The position numbers and the translations under genes were made by a program. Below the pieces are notes generated by a model, which made no database searches, was not told the DNA's origin, and saw only the letters and a program-made list of their open reading frames with translations. A stretch of DNA of 61,015 nucleotides from Burkholderia sp. E7m39 (GTDB lineage Bacteria; Pseudomonadota; Gammaproteobacteria; Burkholderiales; Burkholderiaceae). Shown here piece by piece: positions 29,904 through 38,691 of this stretch. The stretch is taken from NCBI GenBank assembly GCA_001319865.1, contig BBSL01000031.1:1-61015 (forward strand), written 5' to 3'. Within the stretch, counting starts at the first letter, position 1, and each line of letters opens with the position of its first letter.

Positions 29904-29918
29904 GCAACGTCCATGCCA
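29904..29918 (-). promoter_or_regulatory. Sigma-54 (-24/-12) promoter for glnK-amtB
   Basis: On the minus strand the sequence reads TGGCATGGACGTTGC. It has GG and GC separated by exactly 10 bases and differs from the TGGCAC-N5-TTGC consensus at one position. It points towards glnK. Confidence 0.72.
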
Positions 29919-30150
29919 TGTTTGTGGCAGACTCCCGCCGACGCTTGTGGCACAAGGGTTTGCGCGTTGTCTTGTCCGAATGGCCAGTTCAGGCCCGGCA
30001 CTGTGGCGCGGCATCGGGATCGTTGCTAGAGTGTTTGCAGGCTTGGACCACGGGCGTGCGCACCAAAGGGGCCCACGCCCCGCTAGGCGGCCGCCGACTT
30101 TGCACCAAAAACGATCATTCGGTGCGACGAGGCACGCACGCATCGACAAA

Positions 30151-30167
30151 TGCACATTTTTTGTGCA
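30151..30167. promoter_or_regulatory. NtrC-type binding palindrome
   Basis: TGCAC-N7-GTGCA, matching the NtrC enhancer layout. It lies about 235 bases upstream of the sigma-54 promoter, a usual enhancer distance. It is also just upstream of ubiK, so a role there is not excluded. Confidence 0.6.
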
Positions 30168-30182
30168 GTTAAGGGGATTGAA

Positions 30183-30434
30183 ATGAAACAACCAAACGAC
30201 GTCTTCAATGACTTTCAGGCGAAGGTCTCGGAGCTGTTCAAAAACTCGCCGGCCAAAGATGTCGAACGCAACGTGCGCGCCATGCTGTCGCAGGGCTTTT
30301 CGAAGCTCGATCTGGTAACGCGCGAGGAGTTCGACACGCAAACGCAGGTGCTCGTACGCACCCGCGCACGGCTCGAGGAACTCGAGCGGCGCGTCGCCGA
30401 ACTCGAACAGAAGCTGCCGGTTCAGTCATCCTGA
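30183..30434 (+). CDS. ubiK: Ubiquinone biosynthesis accessory factor UbiK (BMFP family)
   Basis: An 83-residue protein with an amphipathic N-terminal helix (NDVFNDFQAKVSELF) and a C-terminal coiled coil (LEELERRVAELEQKL). BMFP/UbiK proteins help aerobic ubiquinone synthesis by binding the UbiJ lipid carrier. An AAGGGG site precedes ATG 30183. ubiK next to comM is a common beta-proteobacterial order. Confidence 0.9.
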   Translation: MKQPNDVFNDFQAKVSELFKNSPAKDVERNVRAMLSQGFSKLDLVTREEFDTQTQVLVRTRARLEELERRVAELEQKLPVQSS

Positions 30435-30534
30435 TTACGCGCCTCTGATCTGCACATCACCGGCAAGCGGCCCGTGACGTCGTCAGCGTTTTGAGGTGTG
30501 CGCGCGCCAGGCGCGCGTCTGGACGGGAGAAATC

Positions 30535-31563
30535 ATGTCGCTTGCCGTGGTGCGCAGTCGCGCGCCGGCCTCTGGTCGCGCGCCCGAAGTTACCGTCGAG
30601 GTTCATCTCGCCAACGGGCTTCCTTCTTTTTCCATCGTCGGCCTGCCCGATCTCGAAGTGCGCGAAAGCCGCGAACGCGTGCGAGCGGCGCTGCTCAACT
30701 GCGGGCTCGACTTTCCCGTGCGCCGGATCACCGTGAATCTCGCCCCCGCGGATCTTCCCAAAGAATCCGGCCGTTTCGATCTGCCCATCGCGCTCGGCAT
30801 CCTCGCCGCCAGCGGGCAGATTCCTGTCGAATCGTTGGCACATCGCGAGTTTGCAGGCGAGTTGTCGCTGACGGGCGCGCTGCGGCCGATGCGCGGCGCT
30901 TTCGCGATGGCGTGCGGCACGGCGCGCGGGCATCTGCCGTCGGTTTCTGAAACGAGTTCCGGCATGCACGAAGCGGCGCAAACCGACCGCACGCCGGAAC
31001 TTTATCTGCCGCTCGCGAGCGCGAAAGAAGCGGCGCTCGTGCCCGGCGTCGCCGTGTATGGCGCAGCCGATCTGCCGTCTCTATGCGCGCATCTCGCGGG
31101 CGATGCAGACGCGCGCCTCTATCCCGTCGCGGCCGCCACATTGCCCGACGACGCCATCGCCGCGCCGCCCGACATGGCCGATGTGATCGGCCAGCGCGGC
31201 GCGCGGCGCGCGCTCGAAGTCGCTGCAGCAGGCGGCCATCACGTGTTGATGATCGGTCCGCCTGGCGCGGGCAAGTCGATGCTCGCAGCGCGTCTGCCCG
31301 GCCTGCTGCCGCCCATGACCGACGACGAGGCGCTGACCTCCGCCGCACTGCTGTCCGCGAGTGCACTCGGCTTCACGCCGATGCAGTGGCGGCAACGGCC
31401 GTTTCGCGCGCCGCATCATTCGTCGAGTGCGGCTGCGTTGGTCGGTGGCCGCAATCCGCCTCAGCCCGGCGAGATCACGCTCGCTCATCTGGGCGTGCTC
31501 TTCCTCGACGAACTTCCGGTTTTGCTTTATGCACCGCTTTGTCAAAATCATCTAACACGTTGA
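30535..31563 (+). pseudogene. comM: ComM (YifB/Mg-chelatase-like AAA ATPase), truncated by an insertion
   Basis: The first about 328 codons are normal. They include the N-terminal S5-like domain (LPSFSIVGLPDLEVRESRERV), the Walker A GPPGAGKSMLAARLPGLLPP and the FRAPHHSSS motif. Homology stops inside Walker B: LFLDELP is followed by VLLYAPLC and a stop instead of the usual EF. The remaining third of the protein is not found anywhere in the window. ComM is a hexameric helicase that extends heteroduplex during natural transformation, so this strain should be impaired unless the other half is restored by excision. Start 30535 (MSLAVVRSRAP) follows GGGAGA. Confidence 0.93.
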
Positions 31564-31572
31564 TTTTACAAA
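31538..31572. other. Candidate recombination core site at the island's left end
   Basis: Near-perfect inverted arms TTTGTCAAAATCA (31538-31550) and TGATTTTACAAA (31561-31572) flank a spacer of about 10 bases. This is the layout of a tyrosine-recombinase binding site. It lies about 20 bases inside the comM junction. The role is inferred from architecture and position. Confidence 0.5.
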
Positions 31573-31694
31573 AATAATCCACCCTACCGAAACGAAATAC
31601 GAGCTGACAACTGTCAAAGCGAATGGGAAATTCACGCGCGTTGATGTGACGTTGCGGTAAGCGCGGAAGAGACTTGGAGCGCGAACCAGACACG

Positions 31695-33134
31695 CTACTC
31701 TTCAGTAGTAAGCACGGTGGCATCTCGCCGCGCCGCTTCAACAGAAGATTGATAGATACGAAGTGAGACCAGTTCAGGCGTACCCTCAGCCACTCTCTGA
31801 GCATGCTGCTCACCACACACCTTGAGGGACTCACCAAGGAGGTCGGCCCGCACGCTTTGCTTGGTTTTTTGCAGATTGGCCAGCTTTGCTTCCGCGCCAT
31901 CTAGGTAGTGCAAGATGGTTTTCATGCTTTTCTGCCCAGTCTTCTTCATAACTTCCTTCAAAATCGCGCTTTTACTAAGCATCAATCGATGGAAATCGTC
32001 CTTCGACAGAGTGTTATGTTTTTCCATCAGTCGGGTAATCTCCTCGACGATAAATGCCCCTCTGAACATGTGGTGACATGCCTGCTCGGATATTCCCGCC
32101 GCTTTGCGCAGGTCTCGCATAATCTGCGTTATGGTGTTTTCGGCCAGTTGCTTTCCGGTCGTCGCACTTACGAGTAGAAATCCATCGTCGTTAGCGAGAC
32201 CGCACGTGGCATCGACCACGACTGACCGAAATATTTTTACAAAACTCAAAATCTCGTTGATTTCAACGTGGTTGATTTCAACATTCCGGGTTTCAGGCCG
32301 ACCTTGCTTCAAAGTAACAACGGTCAACGTCGGCGCCGCCATCGTTCGAGCTTTCTCAAAGTCCTCTACCCGAAGCATCAATAGCTCCGTTCTGCGACAT
32401 CCAAGTATGCGAGATAGTCGGAGGATGACGTGCAATCTGCGTTTTCTGTAGATGGGAAAACTTCCCGCGCCAACCACGTCGCTGACCGCACCGGTAAGTT
32501 TTTTGATATTTCCGTCGCTGATTGCACCTCTGCTCCGGACAATTCCTCGGTCAGGTAGAGCCGCATGCTCCCAACAATCAAACGAGCGTGGAGGGACGCC
32601 ATCTTGCGACGCCCGCAACCTAGTGACCTTCTCTGCTTTAACTGCACCAGTTGGGGATACGAAATCTGGGCGACCGTGGAGTACCCCCACATGAAACAAG
32701 AAATCCAAAACATCACGACAGATATTTCTGGGCGTTGAGCCCGTCCGTAATAAACCACTGGCGAGATTGCCCGGTACGTTCGACTCGTTCAGCATGTTGT
32801 TGACAAACAATGTGAACTTCGCGTCCGTCATATCGATAAAGTCGGTTTTTGACTGGTAACAGAATCTAATCAGGTGAGAGATGTTATAGGCCTTCAATCT
32901 GACCGTCCCACCTCGAACAGCGGTTGCGTTCCCTGCGTCAATCTGCGCCTGAAGAAACGACGTTCCCTCAAAACACAGCCTCCCGTCTGGCCAATTCAGA
33001 TACGACCCGCTCACCAAATCACCGAAGCAAGCTCGTTCGGTATGGTCCAGATGAGAAAAGTATCTGAAACGTCGCGGCAATTTCCGTACGAGCTCTCTGT
33101 CCTCCAGATTTTCACTCCCCTTTCGCCGTCTCAT
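31695..33134 (-). CDS. Tyrosine-recombinase/integrase-like protein (479 aa)
   Basis: A 479-residue protein with a C-terminal catalytic-type domain. The first Arg is in LGCRRTELLMLRVEDF (about residue 247), His-x-x-Arg in ACHHMFRGAF (about 350), and the nucleophile-region Tyr in TILHYLDG (about 405). The usual G-H before the Tyr is G-Q (TGQKSMKTI). It is the last gene of the four-gene operon and nearest the comM junction. Its ATG overlaps the previous gene by 23 bases, with a GAGG site before it. It likely takes part in integration and excision; which of the three recombinases is catalytic is unknown. Confidence 0.8.
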   Translation of the reverse strand: MRRRKGSENLEDRELVRKLPRRFRYFSHLDHTERACFGDLVSGSYLNWPDGRLCFEGTSFLQAQIDAGNATAVRGGTVRLKAYNISHLIRFCYQSKTDFIDMTDAKFTLFVNNMLNESNVPGNLASGLLRTGSTPRNICRDVLDFLFHVGVLHGRPDFVSPTGAVKAEKVTRLRASQDGVPPRSFDCWEHAALPDRGIVRSRGAISDGNIKKLTGAVSDVVGAGSFPIYRKRRLHVILRLSRILGCRRTELLMLRVEDFEKARTMAAPTLTVVTLKQGRPETRNVEINHVEINEILSFVKIFRSVVVDATCGLANDDGFLLVSATTGKQLAENTITQIMRDLRKAAGISEQACHHMFRGAFIVEEITRLMEKHNTLSKDDFHRLMLSKSAILKEVMKKTGQKSMKTILHYLDGAEAKLANLQKTKQSVRADLLGESLKVCGEQHAQRVAEGTPELVSLRIYQSSVEAARRDATVLTTEE

Positions 33135-33687
33135 TACGCCTCACTACAGGTTGATTTAGCAAACCAAACATTGCCATCACCTCGGCGCGCTCGGTTTTGA
33201 CTTGCTTGGCCATACCTTCGTCAGGATATTGCTTCACGATACTATCCAATGTTTTGAGCAAGCCTTGAATGCCTTTCACCAATTGCCAGTTGTCGCTTTG
33301 CACCTGGCGGTAATCGTCACCAAGATTCTTCAACTTCAACTCCAGCTCTGCTTTAGAGCCGCGACCAGGTTGTCCGTGTCGAGCTGGCGCCGCTTTTTTT
33401 GAAAACTCGAACACAAGTTTCGCTCTGATTGCATCGAGTGTTGCCCAGTCAACTCCAATTTCGCCGTTTGCTCTCTTTTTTAACGTGTTTAAGCTGCACG
33501 GAAAAATGCCAAGACTCTCATCCTTGAAGCCTGCGAGTGCCCCTTGAGAACTCACAGCCGACATAAGGCCGGGCCAATCCCTAAAGTCGTGAAATCTTCG
33601 TTCCGCCAACACCAGCAACTTGAACAAGCGTTTCGTTGAGCTTCTCTCCGCCTTAATTGTCTCTACGTATTCACTTAGGTTGGCCAA
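33112..33687 (-). CDS. Small coiled-coil accessory protein of the recombinase operon
   Basis: About 191 residues with no domain I recognise. The N-terminal half contains a helical region and SLNTLKKRANGEIGVDWATLDAIR, which could be DNA-binding. The C-terminal half is a predicted coiled coil (AELELKLKNLGDDYRQVQSD). The best start is TTG 33687, preceded by GAGGA with 5-base spacing; an upstream GTG at 33729 lacks a site. It is enclosed by recombinase genes with overlapping ends, so it is probably a partner such as an excision or assembly factor. It could correspond to the small member of gamma-mobile-trio type modules; that comparison is from memory. Confidence 0.7.
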   Translation of the reverse strand: MANLSEYVETIKAERSSTKRLFKLLVLAERRFHDFRDWPGLMSAVSSQGALAGFKDESLGIFPCSLNTLKKRANGEIGVDWATLDAIRAKLVFEFSKKAAPARHGQPGRGSKAELELKLKNLGDDYRQVQSDNWQLVKGIQGLLKTLDSIVKQYPDEGMAKQVKTERAEVMAMFGLLNQPVVRRNETAKGE

Positions 33688-33694
33688 CTTATCC

Positions 33695-35782
33695 TCACTT
33701 TGCGTAATGCAGCGCGAGTTTTCTCCCACAAGGGAATTTCAGTATCTCGTCAACTATTTGACCATCACTCTCACGTCGCTTAGAGCATAAGAACATCTCA
33801 ACGGCTTCGGACTCGTCCACGACCACAGACGTTGAACCGAACTTTGACTCAATCACTGCTCGCAACCGCTCGAAGGCGCTAACCCTCGAAGTTTTTAGCG
33901 CCTCTATTGCAACGTGTGCTTGAACTCTTTCTCGCTCTTCGACAGAGAAATCAAAATCGATATAAGCATCAATCTGCTTCAAACTAACATGACCGAGATA
34001 CCAACTAAGGGCATCAAGTGTGCCAGCGCGACGCATAAAATAGCTGGTGACGAAAAATCTTCGCAACTGATGCTGCCGAATATAAACCCTTTCCCCCGAT
34101 ACGTTTAGCGGCATCTCGATGTAATCGCAAAACCTATCCAACAGTCGGTTCATGCTTGAATGTGATAAAACACACTCTCCATCTTCGCTAAACGAAGAAA
34201 ACACGCCCTCAATCTTCGGCATTCCATCAAGAGCTGATAATTTCTCATGAAATTTATTTATGCGAGTTATCACATCAATCGCAAGCTTTGGGATTGGTCT
34301 TGAGATGGTTTGACGGTAGCCTAGGTAACCCGTTTTTCTATTGGCGAACACAAGCAGGCGATTGTTAGCGTCTATGCAAGTGGCAGGGACCAAATCTTGC
34401 AATTCGCCTTGCCGCCGACCAGAGACCGCACCCACGATAAATAAACATGCCCCCATCGCAATATGTACAAGCTCCAATAGGCCTTCGTTCTTCCGCATGT
34501 TGTCGAAAAACATTGAAGCTGATGGTCGAATCTTTTTGTTAATTGAACCGGGCCAGGACCGGCTGAGAGTTCTCGCAAGACTCCATACCGCAACCCCCAT
34601 TTCCCGAGTCTTCTTCTTCACCAGCTTCTTTATGCAAAGTGGTGTGAGAAATGCCCGCCATCCTTCTTTTGCATTGCATGCCGCACGCGCGACGCTTACA
34701 AAGCTCGAAAAAATGTGCCCAACTTCGCGCTTGAAAAAATCAACGGCTTTTTCGAACGCAAAATTGACGTGGTTCCTGGACGGAATCAAATAATGACCGA
34801 TAGTATTGTGAGCGATGTACAGTTCGGCACTTGCGTCGGTAAGTTCGCGAAGCGCAGCTTTCGGAATATTTTTTCCCGCTTCCGCAACATGACGTAATCG
34901 GCGCACGACTCTTAGATATAGCCGGAATATCGCGACGCTCGCCGGCTGATTGTCCTCATAAGGTGCGGCTTGAACGGGCGCGCGTGGATATTCACACGTG
35001 TACGTTTCCTTTGGTGCCCAACACAGTTCCTCTAGCATTTTCCGTCGCACCGCACCAGCAATAGTATTTCTGTACGTACGGGCGCTGAGTTCTAAAGTGT
35101 TGGGCTTTATGCTGTAGGGTGCGCCAGAAGACTCCGATACGCACAGCCCCTCTCGATAGAGCCAAATTCGCGCGTAGATTAGCTCTTGGTCGTTTAAATC
35201 TAATTCACGCTCATCCGCGTTCAAATCAATATTCGCGATGCTCGGACTGCGTTTTAAAGCAGCACAAATATCATCCCAAGTTACCGATTCCGACTCAGCT
35301 CGCAAATACTCACTAAGCCGTTCCCTCCAATCATAGATGTCTGCAGCCGCGCCTGACGCCGCCAATTTCGAGAGCAATCGCTTCATATCAGAAACCGTCA
35401 AGGCGCTTAACGCGTGACGATTGAGTTTCAGCGTAGCATCGTTAAGCAAGAAATAATCAATTACTCGCATTGCACAGCGAACATTGTAATAATTTGATTT
35501 CCCGGCCTTCTCTCTTCCCTTATTTTCTTCTGCGTGTTCTTGCGCACACAAGAACATACGAAATTTGTCCCACAGTTCCGCGTTTTTAGGGTCGGTCAAC
35601 AATGAACCATCACTTAATCGCACCTGCCAATCGATTTGAAATTCGTGCCGCTCTTCGAAACAGCAATCCCACACTAGGGACTGGTAGCTCGACCTCAGAA
35701 AGCGAGCCTGTCGGAGTCGCACTGCTTTGTCGTTAATATCTTCCCCAATCCATTTTTTAATATTTTCCGGAAGATTATTCAT
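33695..35782 (-). CDS. Large tyrosine-recombinase-like protein (about 695 aa)
   Basis: About 695 residues; the long N-terminal two thirds resembles nothing I can name. The C-terminal third carries the cleanest recombinase motifs in the operon: Arg in GAVSGRRQGELQDL (about residue 450), His-x-x-Arg in RQHQLRRFFVTSYF (about 570) and GHVSLKQIDAYID with the candidate catalytic Tyr (about 605). ATG 35782 (MNNLPENIKKW) follows GAGG and overlaps the upstream gene's stop by 8 bases. This is the likeliest active integrase of the set. Confidence 0.82.
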   Translation of the reverse strand: MNNLPENIKKWIGEDINDKAVRLRQARFLRSSYQSLVWDCCFEERHEFQIDWQVRLSDGSLLTDPKNAELWDKFRMFLCAQEHAEENKGREKAGKSNYYNVRCAMRVIDYFLLNDATLKLNRHALSALTVSDMKRLLSKLAASGAAADIYDWRERLSEYLRAESESVTWDDICAALKRSPSIANIDLNADERELDLNDQELIYARIWLYREGLCVSESSGAPYSIKPNTLELSARTYRNTIAGAVRRKMLEELCWAPKETYTCEYPRAPVQAAPYEDNQPASVAIFRLYLRVVRRLRHVAEAGKNIPKAALRELTDASAELYIAHNTIGHYLIPSRNHVNFAFEKAVDFFKREVGHIFSSFVSVARAACNAKEGWRAFLTPLCIKKLVKKKTREMGVAVWSLARTLSRSWPGSINKKIRPSASMFFDNMRKNEGLLELVHIAMGACLFIVGAVSGRRQGELQDLVPATCIDANNRLLVFANRKTGYLGYRQTISRPIPKLAIDVITRINKFHEKLSALDGMPKIEGVFSSFSEDGECVLSHSSMNRLLDRFCDYIEMPLNVSGERVYIRQHQLRRFFVTSYFMRRAGTLDALSWYLGHVSLKQIDAYIDFDFSVEERERVQAHVAIEALKTSRVSAFERLRAVIESKFGSTSVVVDESEAVEMFLCSKRRESDGQIVDEILKFPCGRKLALHYAK

Positions 35783-38150
35783 ATAACACTGCCTCAACTA
35801 GAGAAACATTGGCGGCTTTGCGACCGCGGTCGAGATAAGCAAACAGGTCGGGCCGTGTTTCCTTGATTGACTCAATGTGTTCAATGATGGGGGTGGATGC
35901 AGCCACCCAAATTTCCGCGCCAGGTCGCAAATTTCCTGGAGAATGCGTTTTTCTCGATAAATCGATGCTGCAAAGTATTGTCATCACCGACTCGTCGATT
36001 CCTATAAGCGTCGTTGCCCCGCTCATTTCTTGCGTTCGTTCAGCTGATTGACCGGGGAAGCCATTGTCCACATCATCAACTCTCAGGCAGTGATTTTTCA
36101 TGAAACTCTCGAGTTCCGCTGCCGTTTCGAAGCCGCTCGCCTCGAGTCTGTATGGGCTGTTCTTCAACGCCTCTACGATGAATCGAGTCTGATGAATTCT
36201 CACCCAGCGCTCCATAAAAAATATCATTAGAGGCTGCGGGACATAGCGCACGACCTGTTTATAGCTGAATCGAACATGACCAAGAGCACGTGCAACTTCG
36301 GCCGTATCTTGTCTTTCCAAATAATTGGAGGTGACTACTTGCGCTCGAAGTTTCGTCAGAGTGAAGTTCGAAGCAATCTTTCTGGCCTGTTCTAAGGAAC
36401 ACCCAGAAAACTCTTGTAGCTCAGCTATGAATTGTTGCGCTTGATTCCGTTTTGTCGATACTTTGGCCGTTATAGCGCCAAATTTTGTTGGATACCCGAA
36501 GCCCGCTCCCGTAGTGAGGAACATATATCTATATGCATCGTCTCCCCGGTTTTCCAAATACCTCCGGCAAATCCCCGTAATACACAAAACCCTATAAACC
36601 AACCGCGCGGAATTTCGCCCTATTGGAATAGTTTGTTGTGCCTTTTCTTTTCCTCTGCGTCGTTTAAATCCGTGCAGAAAAAAACCTGCTTGGTTCGTTC
36701 CGAAACCAACCCTCGACTTAAATTTATCGTATAGTTCGAGTGTCGCTAAAAAACTGTCGGTAATTTCCGGGTAGCGCATCACCAGAATTGCCATGAACGG
36801 GAACATTGCCGTTGCTGTGGGCAAACCCAGCTGATTAGCCATTCCCTCCCTATTAACGCCAAAAAGCTCTTTCTGACGTGGACCTTTATCATTTAAATAA
36901 TCGTGATTTGTGACAAATCCATATTTTCGCAATGTTGCTGCTCTATTTGCGAGATTTCCTCTATCGCGTACGCGCACATTCGGAGAATCGGGTGTTCGTT
37001 GATGTTTCAGTGTGACAGGAACTCCCGTCGCGGCCAGCGTCACCCTCCTCTTATAGGCAGCCCATACCTGGTTAGTCTTCGTTTCGGCCCATATCGAAAT
37101 CACGCTCAAATCAGCGGACACCTCTGCTGATTTCTGTTTGATTGTCTCTTCATCCGTGAATGGCTCAGTTGAGAACGGAGTGACGCTCTTAAGCCGCAGA
37201 AGACCACCATCAATTCGTTTAACGTGCGTGTCAGATGGTGAAACAAGATGCGCCGGCGGAAGTGGCAAACCGCTAACGGGCTCGACGAAAATTCCAGATT
37301 TATCGAGCGCTTTCAAGAATTTCGGTACCTGCGACCGCCACGCAGTAATAATAGTTGTAACTGCTGAACGCGCAGTTCGGGTTTGCAACAAATAGACGAT
37401 TAACCCTTTCCAAAACTCGAGGCTAGCATCATGGTCTGACCGAGCGGCGAGCGTGAGTTCGGGCTTCTCGACCATGTAACTGGGAAGTTCGTTCCTCAAC
37501 GGTATGGCAGCTCGGCCAATCAGCGCGTGGTAGCTGGCGCAAGCGAGATAGAAGTCCCGGGTATATTCGCTTCCGAAAGTGTCATAAACGCCTGCTAGGT
37601 CAAACCACGTTGTAGTCTCCGTCGAGTTGGTGCTCGGCCAGTTCATCCAGTAGGTGACCCGTTCCCTCTCCAGTTCGAGACACTCAAATTTTTGCCGCAA
37701 CGCATCTAGCGTTTCCGATATTCTGCGGACGTTCGGGAAGACGCTTGATACCCAATTTTCAGGCGCTGACAAATCGGATGCTGCCAAGATAAGCAAAACG
37801 GCCCTTGTCCTTCGGTGCCTCGTATACAGAGTCGCAGCGAAAAATTTGGTTGAGTTAACTGCGCCTATAAAAAGTTCGAAGTTTGCCCTGTTCTCCTCCC
37901 ACCCGCCGCGAACAATCTTCAATCCGGTAATCTGTAAAAAACACTCAAGCAACAACAAGATAGGTTTGAGCGAGTCTTGAACCGAAGCCCCAACTTTCGC
38001 CGCGGCTTCGGTCAGCAAATCGGTTATCGCCCCCTCCGTCGCGGGTCTGGGATACGACTCGTAGACGGTTAAGTTCTCGATAACGGCTCGAGAATCTTCA
38101 GATGTGTACGGTCCTAACAGAGGCCGCACACCGATTTTCTTTCCACCCAT
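35775..38150 (-). CDS. Large tyrosine-recombinase-fold protein, degenerate active site (about 791 aa)
   Basis: About 791 residues, first gene of the operon. A C-terminal region resembles the recombinase fold (FTLTKLRAQVVTSNYLER... ALGHVRFSYKQVVRYV, about residues 590-630). The His-x-x-Arg pattern is not clear, so it may be a structural or DNA-binding partner. A further 150 residues follow. MGGKKIGVRPLLGP at 38150 is the likely start; an upstream ATG at 38276 would add 42 residues rich in Cys and Arg. Its 5' region is shared with the divergent defence genes. Confidence 0.72.
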   Translation of the reverse strand: MGGKKIGVRPLLGPYTSEDSRAVIENLTVYESYPRPATEGAITDLLTEAAAKVGASVQDSLKPILLLLECFLQITGLKIVRGGWEENRANFELFIGAVNSTKFFAATLYTRHRRTRAVLLILAASDLSAPENWVSSVFPNVRRISETLDALRQKFECLELERERVTYWMNWPSTNSTETTTWFDLAGVYDTFGSEYTRDFYLACASYHALIGRAAIPLRNELPSYMVEKPELTLAARSDHDASLEFWKGLIVYLLQTRTARSAVTTIITAWRSQVPKFLKALDKSGIFVEPVSGLPLPPAHLVSPSDTHVKRIDGGLLRLKSVTPFSTEPFTDEETIKQKSAEVSADLSVISIWAETKTNQVWAAYKRRVTLAATGVPVTLKHQRTPDSPNVRVRDRGNLANRAATLRKYGFVTNHDYLNDKGPRQKELFGVNREGMANQLGLPTATAMFPFMAILVMRYPEITDSFLATLELYDKFKSRVGFGTNQAGFFLHGFKRRRGKEKAQQTIPIGRNSARLVYRVLCITGICRRYLENRGDDAYRYMFLTTGAGFGYPTKFGAITAKVSTKRNQAQQFIAELQEFSGCSLEQARKIASNFTLTKLRAQVVTSNYLERQDTAEVARALGHVRFSYKQVVRYVPQPLMIFFMERWVRIHQTRFIVEALKNSPYRLEASGFETAAELESFMKNHCLRVDDVDNGFPGQSAERTQEMSGATTLIGIDESVMTILCSIDLSRKTHSPGNLRPGAEIWVAASTPIIEHIESIKETRPDLFAYLDRGRKAANVSLVEAVLYE

Positions 38151-38691
38151 ATCCGCCCTCAGTCTTGGTCGCTCACATGCGCTGGCTCCCGCTCGCGAGC
38201 ACACCAGCGAATTAAAAGTTGCTCGTGTACGACATCCGCTCTCCGTCACGGTCATCGCCTCGTCGCAGCCCGTCACTCCAAACAGTCCTTCTCTCTGCGC
38301 ATCGGCACGAAAGCCGAGCCGGCACTGCTAATGCACGCTGAACTTAGCAAGTAAACGAATATTCCTCAACAAATTTCCAAATTTTCTGATTTTGTATCGC
38401 TTAAAATCGGCAAAATCCGCATTTAATACTATACGGATAAGCGCGAGTAAGATGAAAATTTCTCGATTGAGATACGCGATTTCGGCCGGGCGATGCGACT
38501 CGCCACGTACAAAACTTTGAAAACGTGACTCCAGTGACCTGTTCGCGTGCGAACTCACTTCAGTTCACTCATGCTTTTTGGATAGCAATTCGGTCGAGAC
38601 TACCGGCGTCGTCAGTCGAGCCCGGTAAATGATGTATCCTTTCAGCGACAAATCGACTAGACGCCTATGGACCAGACACGGGTGCGCAAGA
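38151..38691. other. Divergent control region between recombinase operon and defence cargo
   Basis: About 540 bases, A+T-rich near 38340-38470, without a convincing gene. It contains GATTTTG- and AAAATC-type repeats (38384-38420) that resemble the arms of the site at 31538-31572. It presumably holds both divergent promoters. Confidence 0.5.

Noticed and set aside
29948..29965. Plus-strand sigma-54-like TGGCAC...TTTGC towards ubiK
   Set aside because: The GG-GC spacing is 11 instead of 10, which is normally inactive.
31695..38150. RIT element (recombinases in trio)
   Set aside because: RIT recombinases are about 300-400 residues each with no small partner; these are much larger and number three plus one.
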